Of a stretch of DNA of 23,428 nucleotides, positions 15,684 to 21,550 are shown one piece after another. Origin of the DNA: a virus; the IMG/VR virus record IMGVR_UViG_3300017720_000072, positions 1 to 23,428 of that record. One strand, written 5' to 3'. The position numbers and the translations under genes are program-made. The notes under the pieces were generated by a model. The model searched no databases and was not told the origin of the DNA. It saw nothing but the letters and a program-made list of their open reading frames with translations. Numbering within the stretch: position 1 is the first letter of the stretch; each line of letters starts with the position of its first letter.

Positions 15684-16865
15684 TTACCCTTTCATTTTTT
15701 TAATAACATTTTTCAATTTAGTAATTGAATTACGAATTGATTTTGTTTTTGAAGCACCAGCAGATGCCTTTCCTTTAGATTTAATAAACGATCCAGCATT
15801 AGTTGGTGGACCAGATGGCCCAACACCAGTAGGGTGTATAGAACTAGCATTAGCTTGAGACACGGCACCTAGTTCTTTATGTAATTTTTCCAACTCTGTA
15901 TTTTGTTTAATTACCTCCTCCATAAAATCTAACATAGTATCAAAAAACTTATCCATATCGCTATTCCAACCTTTTGTTACTATTTTAACATCTTTCTTAG
16001 CTATTAATAAGATTTCATCTTTTTTAGCATTTAGGATAATTCTATCTGACGATGCAATCATTTGAGGTTTTAAATAAACAGATAGTTTTTCAACCCCCTC
16101 TCCATATTTCTTTGATGTCTTTGCTAACTTCATACTAATCTTATGATCAGATGACATAATAAAAATACTATCAGTGGTATCAGGATTTTCTAATCCATAT
16201 GTTGGGGTTGAAAATGATTTGCTAAGTCTACCAACTCCAATCTTTGCAACAGCAGCAGGTCCTCCTTTTTTATGGCCATTGGATATAATTGTAATAGGAG
16301 AATTTTGTTTACCTTTGTAAAATGCTTGTTTAGCATATTGCATAGTATTTCCTATCATTGAAGAACCCAATCTAATTGATTGTCTATTACGTCCTTCTAT
16401 TATTAAATCACCCTCATATGGCTGTAATTTAAGTACATCCTTTTTCTCTGTAAAGTTATCGCCCGGCTTGTATCTAAATTTACCTGCTGCAGCTGCACCA
16501 ACAGAAGCAGCTAATCCCAATCCTCCTCCTCCAGCTTTTGATACATCCATTGACCCTGGCATAGGATTCAAATGATTATTACCATGTATAGAAATTGGAC
16601 CTAAATAAAAATATGATGACGCCATTGTCCCAGGATTTGTCATACTTGATGGTCCTTTAAGGACTGCAATATGTTCTCCTACCAATGGCACTTGTTGAAA
16701 ATTAAACATAGGAAATGCAAATCGTTCGATCCTAGGAGATCCTCCGGTTTGCTTCGACGCTAATCGAATCTTTACAGCACCTAAATTTAACGGAACACCT
16801 AATTTGCTCCGAGATGGTTTAAATGCCTTGTCTATCCCTATTACTTCCGCTGTCTCTACTGACAT
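15684..16865 (-). CDS. gp5: Baseplate hub/central spike protein, gp5-like, without lysozyme domain
   Basis: Residues about 1-115 resemble the gp5 OB-fold (GAVKIRLAS near 28-36, FAFPMFNFQQVPLVGEHIAV, then SSYFYLGP). A Gly/Ala linker (110-130) follows. Next comes a block typical of gp5-like proteins of marine T4-like phages, with YEGDLIIEGRNRQSIRLGSS near 149-168. A repeating strand region (DRIILNAKKDEILLIAKKD and VKIVTKG, about 272-300) looks like the start of the triple-stranded beta-helix spike. After it comes a helix (FFDTMLDFMEEVIKQ) and a Pro/Gly/Lys-rich tail. T4 gp5 is 575 residues with a lysozyme domain; this 393-residue protein has no room for one and shows no lysozyme motif. The ATG lies inside the preceding gene (47-nt overlap) but has its own strong ribosome site. 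Confidence 0.8.
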   Translation of the reverse strand: MSVETAEVIGIDKAFKPSRSKLGVPLNLGAVKIRLASKQTGGSPRIERFAFPMFNFQQVPLVGEHIAVLKGPSSMTNPGTMASSYFYLGPISIHGNNHLNPMPGSMDVSKAGGGGLGLAASVGAAAAGKFRYKPGDNFTEKKDVLKLQPYEGDLIIEGRNRQSIRLGSSMIGNTMQYAKQAFYKGKQNSPITIISNGHKKGGPAAVAKIGVGRLSKSFSTPTYGLENPDTTDSIFIMSSDHKISMKLAKTSKKYGEGVEKLSVYLKPQMIASSDRIILNAKKDEILLIAKKDVKIVTKGWNSDMDKFFDTMLDFMEEVIKQNTELEKLHKELGAVSQANASSIHPTGVGPSGPPTNAGSFIKSKGKASAGASKTKSIRNSITKLKNVIKKMKG

Positions 16866-17241
16866 CTGATATCTCCTGTGTTTGTTCTGGCTTGTCTGTT
16901 TTTAATTTTTCAATTTCTGATTCTGCCTCTTCAATAAGTCTAGATCTTTCTTCGTCAGTTAGACCAAACTCATTCCCATCATCATCTTTACTTGTTGCAC
17001 TCATTAGTCGTTGTACAACTGCTGCCAATTTTACCAATGCATCGTCATTCTTGACAGAAACTTCAAGGTAATCTTTAATCATGGGTACAATAACTGTAGC
17101 ATCGCCTGTATTTTTTATCAATGGTTGAAGTTCTTTTATCAATCCATCGATTTGACGATCTTTCTTTTTTGAATTATGATATATATCACGCATCAAGTCA
17201 GAAAAATTTGTACCTTTAAAGAGTTCGTATTCGTTGCTCAT
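16819..17241 (-). CDS. Conserved small phage protein, 140 aa (function unknown)
   Basis: The protein is acidic and helical. Its first half has a well-ordered look: YELFKGTNFSDLMRDIYHNS, then QIDGLIKELQPLI and VPMIKDYLEVSVKNDDALVK, then LAAVVQRL. I recall very similar short proteins in T4-like marine phages, always uncharacterised. The C-terminal 40 residues are Glu/Asp/Ser-rich and likely disordered. AAAGGAC just before the ATG is a good ribosome site, and the variant of the repeated AT-rich element (17249-17266) lies immediately upstream. The 3' end overlaps the gp5-like gene by 47 nt in a different frame. Its link to the hub gene suggests a structural or assembly role, which is inference. 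Confidence 0.72.
   Translation of the reverse strand: MSNEYELFKGTNFSDLMRDIYHNSKKKDRQIDGLIKELQPLIKNTGDATVIVPMIKDYLEVSVKNDDALVKLAAVVQRLMSATSKDDDGNEFGLTDEERSRLIEEAESEIEKLKTDKPEQTQEISDVSRDSGSNRDRQGI
16872..16877 (-). promoter_or_regulatory. Ribosome binding site inside a gene that sets the gp5 start
   Basis: AGGAGA lies 6 nt upstream of the gp5-like ATG (16863-16865), within the coding sequence of the 140-residue gene. It supports initiation at 16865 despite the 47-nt overlap. Confidence 0.7.
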
Positions 17242-17248
17242 ATAAGTC

Positions 17249-17266
17249 CTTTAATATAAATATAAG
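17249..17266 (-). promoter_or_regulatory. Variant of the AT-rich element, copy C
   Basis: The minus strand reads CTTATATTTATATTAAAG just upstream of the ribosome site of the 140-residue gene. It shares ATATTTAT and the trailing TTAAA(A)G with copies A and B. It is the only other structural-cassette gap over 30 nt. Confidence 0.38.
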
Positions 17267-17276
17267 AACTATAAGA

Positions 17277-18092
17277 TTAGCAGCTGCCTATTATATGGCC
17301 ACTTTTATTATAAATAGACCACATCTTAGCATAATCTCGTTTCATTACATTTATTACCTTAGTAATGTTTTGGGTCTTAAGACCGGTTCTTTCTCTGATT
17401 AAAATATAAAGAGCCTTCTTATTAAAGTTTTCTATATTATCTCGCATACGAAATAATTCAATAATAGTATCTGCTACAATAATATCACGTTTATTTGAAA
17501 AGACTCTATTAAGATTGTCATCATACCAATCACACCATTGATTAGTAAAATCTTTTAATGCTTCCTGATGATCATTTAGTGCTGCTTCTCCGGCTAAGTT
17601 CCTAGAATCGTCAACAACACTCAGTTCTGATCGCTGCTTCATTTTTGCATAGTTAGCATTATTTTGTATAATTAGATAGTTTTTAGCTACAATTGAAAAA
17701 TATGAAAATGCTTTACCTTTACCTTCTTGAAATTTATTTATCTTTTGTACTAAAAATGCTACTACTTCTGCTTTAACATCTTCATACGGTACATCAAAAT
17801 AACTAAATCTAAATGTATGATAAATATTTTCAACTAATTTATTAAATGGATAATTTATATAATCTTTAAAAACTCTATTTCTTTTTGACCAACTAGGTTC
17901 AAAATTATATGCAATAATTGCTTTGTCTGTTATATATGTAAAGTATTGTTTTTTACTAGGTTTTCTTCCTCGGCGCTTTTTAGGACCATTTTCTTCTAGG
18001 TCTTTCATTTCTTTAGCATGCCAAATATAAAATTTATCTACAGGTGATTCGCCTTCCGGATATGTAATTTCTATTTCTTCTTGTTCTGTCAT
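17277..18092 (-). CDS. gp55: Late-transcription sigma factor, gp55-like
   Basis: Residues about 100-142 match sigma-70 region 2 as it appears in T4 gp55: PYEDVKAEVVAFLVQKINKF, then EGKGKAFSYFSIVAKNYLI. This region binds core RNA polymerase and the promoter -10 element. The C-terminal part (about 210-260) is helical, with LIRERTGLKTQNITKVINVM resembling a helix-turn-helix or region-4 remnant. T4 gp55 is 185 residues; this one is 271, with an extra N-terminus that contains the basic AT-hook-like patch KKRRGRKPSKK (38-48). The ATG overlaps the stop of the 94-residue membrane-protein gene by one base (TAATG, 18090-18094), with GAGG upstream. It would redirect host polymerase to late promoters; in T4 this also needs gp33 and the gp45 clamp, neither of which is seen here. 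Confidence 0.8.
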   Translation of the reverse strand: MTEQEEIEITYPEGESPVDKFYIWHAKEMKDLEENGPKKRRGRKPSKKQYFTYITDKAIIAYNFEPSWSKRNRVFKDYINYPFNKLVENIYHTFRFSYFDVPYEDVKAEVVAFLVQKINKFQEGKGKAFSYFSIVAKNYLIIQNNANYAKMKQRSELSVVDDSRNLAGEAALNDHQEALKDFTNQWCDWYDDNLNRVFSNKRDIIVADTIIELFRMRDNIENFNKKALYILIRERTGLKTQNITKVINVMKRDYAKMWSIYNKSGHIIGSC

Positions 18093-18376
18093 TAAAAGCC
18101 TCTATTTAAGTCATCGTATATATCTTTAAGTTCTTTAAAGGCAAATCCTGTTTCATCATCGGATTCAAACGAACCTAATCTATCAATCTGTTTAAGTTTA
18201 GAATGAGATGTTCCAATTTGAGTTTTTAACTTTGCAAAAAAATTATAAAACTCGGTATTTGAATTTTCCAATTCCTCAATATATTCAGATTGAGATTCTT
18301 GTTTACGTAACTGGTTAATATTTACGACAACTGATGCCGTTAAAACTACTGATAATACTATTATTGTTGTTAACAT
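18092..18376 (-). CDS. Small single-span membrane protein, 94 aa
   Basis: Residues 2-20 form a clear hydrophobic membrane span (LTTIIVLSVVLTASVVVNI), followed by a basic/polar boundary (NQLRKQ). A helical, coiled-coil-like cytoplasmic part runs over about 25-60 (EYIEELENSNTEFYNFFAKL), and the tail is acidic (ELKDIYDDLNRGF). The lack of Arg/Lys before the span and RKQ after it suggest the N-terminus outside and the bulk in the cytoplasm. Small proteins of this plan are common in T4-like marine phages and have no assigned function. Both ends overlap neighbours by one base: the HD-gene stop (TAATG, 18374-18378) and the sigma-gene start. An SD-like GGAGAT lies in the end of the HD gene. Confidence 0.75.
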   Translation of the reverse strand: MLTTIIVLSVVLTASVVVNINQLRKQESQSEYIEELENSNTEFYNFFAKLKTQIGTSHSKLKQIDRLGSFESDDETGFAFKELKDIYDDLNRGF

Positions 18377-19131
18377 TATTTATCTCCAAATAAATCTTTA
18401 AACATTTCCTGTGCATTTACACTAGGTTCTGATAATCCTTTTTTTGCATATTGCTTTTTAATTGGCGCTGATTGAGTTGGTTTATTTTTATACCACATTT
18501 CAAATTCAATTCTAGCAGCCATACAATCTGCTTGATGCATTACATATCCTAAATTAGTCTTTAATTTAGAATCTGCTGTCCTTGACATAAAGTAAGGTTT
18601 ATTACTTTCATCATATAACCCATCTGTCAATTTTATACCTAACATTTCGTTCCAAGTGATGCTGATATTATAATGTTGCAACAAATATATAGATAGGTCA
18701 TTTACGAGGCTAAAATCATTGTTAGGATTGATTTTATACATCTTTCCTTGATTCTTTCTATGCCACTCAGAATCATTAGGAATATATATTTCATTACCTT
18801 CTCCAGGAAATCCCATTTTACCTATATCATGATTCAATGCAACAAAGATCAACTCTTCCATTGTATATCCATCACAATCAGATCCCATTCCTTTCCATAA
18901 CATATATACTTGTTTAGCACATTTAACTACTCGCAATACATGGTCTACATATCCACCTTCAAATGCATTATGGTAATGATCGAAACTAGAAGCAGGTTGC
19001 ATACACATTCTTTCTTCCATGTCCATATACATTGCTTTTAGTTTATCTTTTCTTTCACCTTCAAAGTTATCATCAATAACTTTTATTAGGTCATTCCAAT
19101 TTTCTACTATTTGTTCTGCTGTTAATTTCAT
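18376..19131 (-). CDS. HD-domain phosphohydrolase-like protein
   Basis: The metal-binding set of the HD superfamily is visible: H64 in EGGYVDHVLRVVKCA, H101-D102 with K105 in VALNHDIGKMG, and D202 in YVMHQADCMAARIE, with H124 and H153 as possible further ligands. The family hydrolyses phosphomonoesters, phosphodiesters or nucleotides (for example dNTPs, (p)ppGpp, cyclic nucleotides); the substrate here cannot be read from sequence. The protein is 251 residues with a helical N-terminal cap (1-55) and a Lys-rich then acidic tail. It follows clpP by 3 nt and its stop overlaps the start of the small membrane-protein gene. Possible roles are nucleotide-pool adjustment during replication or removal of a host alarm or defence nucleotide; both are inference. 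Confidence 0.85.
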   Translation of the reverse strand: MKLTAEQIVENWNDLIKVIDDNFEGERKDKLKAMYMDMEERMCMQPASSFDHYHNAFEGGYVDHVLRVVKCAKQVYMLWKGMGSDCDGYTMEELIFVALNHDIGKMGFPGEGNEIYIPNDSEWHRKNQGKMYKINPNNDFSLVNDLSIYLLQHYNISITWNEMLGIKLTDGLYDESNKPYFMSRTADSKLKTNLGYVMHQADCMAARIEFEMWYKNKPTQSAPIKKQYAKKGLSEPSVNAQEMFKDLFGDK

Positions 19132-19134
19132 ATT

Positions 19135-19743
19135 TTATATAATTTGATCTATTACACCTATTTCTATTAATTCATCTGCTGTCAAAAAACAATCTGATCT
19201 CATTTTGTTTTTCCACCATTCAGCATCCTTATTTGTTTTTGCAGCTAACATATCATATATAATTACTTCTAAACTTTTAACATTATCTAGATATGCCGTT
19301 ATATCACTCATTTTACCTCCAAGGAAGCTCGATGATTGATGAAACATTACGGTTGAACGTTTACTCATCATCCTTGACCCAGTACCACATGTTAATATAA
19401 TAGCAGCTGCTGAAAATGCTCTTCCTCTACATATTGTATTAACTTTAACATCTAATGATTCTATATAATCAATGATACCAAACATTTCATAAATATCTCC
19501 TCCTGGACTATTAATCATTAAATTGATTGGGGCTGATTTATTTTTTCGATGTTGTAGTAAACTTCGCATACGAATAATAAAATCTGTCAATGTATGATCA
19601 TTAATTTCATCATTAATAAAAATAACTGAATCTTCATAATCTAATAATGTACCTAACTGATTATGTAATGCCTCATATAATTTTCCTTGAGGTTCTTCTA
19701 CTACCAATGGTTCTTTCTGCTGTTTTTCTTCGTATATACTCAT
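19135..19743 (-). CDS. clpP: ClpP-like serine protease with intact catalytic triad
   Basis: The ClpP fold is clear: INLMINSPGGDIYEMFGIID (73-92), the nucleophile S111 in GRAFSAAAIILTCG, H135 in TVMFHQSSS, and D184 in RSDCFLTADELIEIGVID, each at the position of the E. coli ClpP triad (S97, H122, D171 in the mature enzyme). Length (202 aa) is usual for ClpP. The active-site context differs from bacterial enzymes, which usually have an ASMGA segment where this one has FSAAA, and the N-terminal 25 residues are not ClpP-like. Phage ClpP-type proteases can act in prohead maturation or possibly with a host unfoldase; no capsid gene or Clp ATPase lies in this window. It is followed 3 nt later by the HD gene and preceded by a 54-nt gap with a possible promoter. 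Confidence 0.92.
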   Translation of the reverse strand: MSIYEEKQQKEPLVVEEPQGKLYEALHNQLGTLLDYEDSVIFINDEINDHTLTDFIIRMRSLLQHRKNKSAPINLMINSPGGDIYEMFGIIDYIESLDVKVNTICRGRAFSAAAIILTCGTGSRMMSKRSTVMFHQSSSFLGGKMSDITAYLDNVKSLEVIIYDMLAAKTNKDAEWWKNKMRSDCFLTADELIEIGVIDQII

Positions 19744-19765
19744 ATAATCTTTTCTAATTTATTAT

Positions 19766-19794
19766 AATATAAAGAAAATATTTCATAAGTCCAA
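19766..19794 (-). promoter_or_regulatory. Possible sigma-70-type promoter upstream of clpP
   Basis: On the minus strand TTGGAC (19789-19794) and TATATT (19766-19771) are separated by 17 nt, a consensus-like spacing, in the 54-nt gap before clpP. A second TATAAT-like match overlaps the -10. The surroundings are very AT-rich, so a chance match is quite possible. Confidence 0.35.
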
Positions 19795-19797
19795 AGA

Positions 19798-20328
19798 TTA
19801 TCGAATCTTTTTCAATTGTCGATTCAATCTTTTTAATTCTGAATCACCTTTTTTTAGATCTTTTTTGAATTTTGCTTTTTTAAGATTGCCTTTAACTAAT
19901 GCCATTTGTTCATAAATAGCATTCTTAAGATCTATTTTTTCTTGTTTAGATAATTTCTTTTTAGGAGTAGTGTCAATCTTAGTTGGTTCTAATGTACCTT
20001 TAAGGTCGACCTGTTCCTTACCTTTATGAAATACATTTCCTTGTGGGTCTACAAACTCTTTCATAAACTGCCACCCTCGAGGTCTACCTTTTGATACATA
20101 CCCACCCTTTATCTCAGGCGGACCTACCGTCTTATTAACACATCGCCAACATAGTACAGCTGTAACATTTGCATTTGTTTCAACCCATTCATTACATCTA
20201 GGATGTTTTTCTAGAAATGACCATAAGTTGTAGTTAGTATCTGCAATACTATTTCGACATATCATTAATGTCTTACCATCTTTTCTTTTTGTCTTAAAAT
20301 TGTGTTTTGTAACTTTTTTCTTTGCCAT
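19798..20328 (-). CDS. Lys-rich Cys-containing phage protein, 176 aa, possible zinc binder
   Basis: The N-terminal half holds four cysteines, C24, C45, C60 and C63, the last two as LCWRCVNK, together with H42; C45/C60/C63 plus C24 or H42 could bind zinc. A conserved-looking block follows (about 80-115): GRPRGWQFMKEFVDPQGNVF, then HKGKEQVDLKGTLEPTKI. I recall similar proteins in T4-like cyanophages and relatives, always hypothetical. The C-terminal 55 residues are a Lys-rich helix-forming tail (SKQEKIDLKNAIYEQMALVK), giving a strong positive charge consistent with nucleic-acid binding. The start at 20328 has no clear ribosome site. It sits between the membrane protein and clpP genes. Function is unknown. 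Confidence 0.75.
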   Translation of the reverse strand: MAKKKVTKHNFKTKRKDGKTLMICRNSIADTNYNLWSFLEKHPRCNEWVETNANVTAVLCWRCVNKTVGPPEIKGGYVSKGRPRGWQFMKEFVDPQGNVFHKGKEQVDLKGTLEPTKIDTTPKKKLSKQEKIDLKNAIYEQMALVKGNLKKAKFKKDLKKGDSELKRLNRQLKKIR

Positions 20329-20344
20329 AACTTATTATTTAATA

Positions 20345-21373
20345 TTAATTCCAATAACCATTATTCCTTTCTTCAGGTGGGTTATCATCTTCTGGTTTTT
20401 GCTTTTCTTTATAAATATCTTCTTTGGGTGTAGCTAAAATTTCTTCATTCTTTTTGATCATTTCTTCTTGATCTAATTCTTCATCTTCAATAACTATTTC
20501 TTGGTCTGCCCAATCGCCTAAAGGTTCCCGCATGTCAGGAACTTCATTTGGGATATTAAAATTATCTTCTTTAGATTTTATTTGTGTAAATGCAAAATTA
20601 GCTGCTACTACCATTGCAATTGCTAATGGATCGAATACAAATATAATTAATAGTAAAAACCAATTAACAACTTGTCCCATATCCTTACCAGTTGTTTCTG
20701 ATAAGTATTTAAGTGGACCTAGTTCTCTTTGTTCTTCATTACCAATTTCTAGATCTAATAATTCTGTATCAATTCTCATAACTGAATCCATTACAGCTTC
20801 TAATCTTACATTAATAGTATCTCTATCTGCAATAGTACTTTTTAATTCTGATTGTAATGCTCTTCTTGTAGAACTAGATGTTGTTGTAATTACTTGTTGT
20901 GCCGTTTCATCCCAATATGATACTGATGTTGGATTTGAAAGTGATTTTCTCAAATCAGAAATGGTCGTATTCAATTGTACCTTTTCTAAATTAAGATCTG
21001 TCTTCTGTTCTTCAAATCTATTTTGTTTAGTTTGTAATACAGCTAATGATTTATCTAGGAATTCTGATTTGGTTGCTGTTTCCTGATAGGCTCCAGATAG
21101 GAATCCATATATGCCACCACTTGTAATTATCATTAAAACAAATACTGCTACAGATAAATAAAATCTTAAGAACTTATTTATTGAGTCCCAATATTGGTAT
21201 AATAATGATGCACAAACTAATTTGGCAAATTCTAACGACCCGGCCATTATTATTACTTGCAGACTCGCACCTGCAAATAATTTACTCAATCCAAATACAG
21301 AGTAGAATGCAGCAGAGCCTGACACGGCAAGTGCTGCTAATCCTATTATAAATGGAAAAAGTCTTTGTTTCAT
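20345..21373 (-). CDS. Multi-span membrane protein with central coiled coil, 342 aa
   Basis: Three hydrophobic segments lie near residues 7-28, 38-60 and 70-92. A long polar helical region (about 100-205, with KTDLNLEKVQLNTTISDLRK) has coiled-coil character, and a fourth hydrophobic segment lies near 235-262 (VVNWFLLLIIFVFDPLAIAM). The C-terminal 75 residues are strongly acidic (Glu/Asp/Lys). The region around WFLLLIIFVFDPLA is familiar from membrane proteins of many large phages, none with a known function. Four spans would put the coiled coil on one side of the membrane and the acidic tail on the other; if the N-terminus (KQR) is cytoplasmic, the coiled coil is periplasmic. It starts 3 nt after the stop of the 57-residue gene. 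Superinfection exclusion or membrane remodelling are conceivable, without direct evidence. Confidence 0.8.
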   Translation of the reverse strand: MKQRLFPFIIGLAALAVSGSAAFYSVFGLSKLFAGASLQVIIMAGSLEFAKLVCASLLYQYWDSINKFLRFYLSVAVFVLMIITSGGIYGFLSGAYQETATKSEFLDKSLAVLQTKQNRFEEQKTDLNLEKVQLNTTISDLRKSLSNPTSVSYWDETAQQVITTTSSSTRRALQSELKSTIADRDTINVRLEAVMDSVMRIDTELLDLEIGNEEQRELGPLKYLSETTGKDMGQVVNWFLLLIIFVFDPLAIAMVVAANFAFTQIKSKEDNFNIPNEVPDMREPLGDWADQEIVIEDEELDQEEMIKKNEEILATPKEDIYKEKQKPEDDNPPEERNNGYWN

Positions 21374-21376
21374 TTA

Positions 21377-21550
21377 TTAGCTCGCGGTTACTCTGTCTAT
21401 TGCAAATTTTAATTTTTGTCGAATAGTTCTAAATCTATTTCTGATTTCAGTAGGGTCAATAGGTCGACCTTTATTAACTGCATCATCAATTATTGCAATC
21501 ATATTGTCAGCTTCATCTAGCTGTCTTAATACATTTTCTCTGTCTTTCAT
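21377..21550 (-). CDS. Small conserved-context protein, 57 aa, coupled to uvdE
   Basis: A complete 58-codon frame runs from the ATG at 21550 to a TAA at 21377. The product begins MKDRENVLRQLDEADNMIAI and ends FAIDRVTAS. It is highly charged and helical, with two predicted helices separated by KGRPIDPTE. The ATG overlaps the TGA of uvdE by four bases (ATGA, 21547-21550) and the stop is 3 nt before the next ATG, so the frame fills exactly the only hole between two genes. This spacing, normal codon use and lack of a competing frame make it a real gene in my view. No function is recognised. Confidence 0.72.
   Translation of the reverse strand: MKDRENVLRQLDEADNMIAIIDDAVNKGRPIDPTEIRNRFRTIRQKLKFAIDRVTAS

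Noticed and set aside
16823-17071. Plus-strand 82-codon frame opposite the 140-residue gene
   Set aside because: Ser/Leu-rich mirror of the acidic tail region; no supporting start signal.
17309-17316. TATAAATA on the plus strand as a T4-type late promoter
   Set aside because: It lies inside the sigma gene 3' end and points against all genes; the bases are explained by codons for Ile-Tyr-Asn-Lys.
20532-21086. Plus-strand 184-codon frame opposite the membrane-protein gene
   Set aside because: It lies wholly antisense to a well-supported gene, is Ser/Leu/Ile/Val-rich as expected from a mirrored AT-rich reading, and lacks a ribosome site and any recognisable domain.
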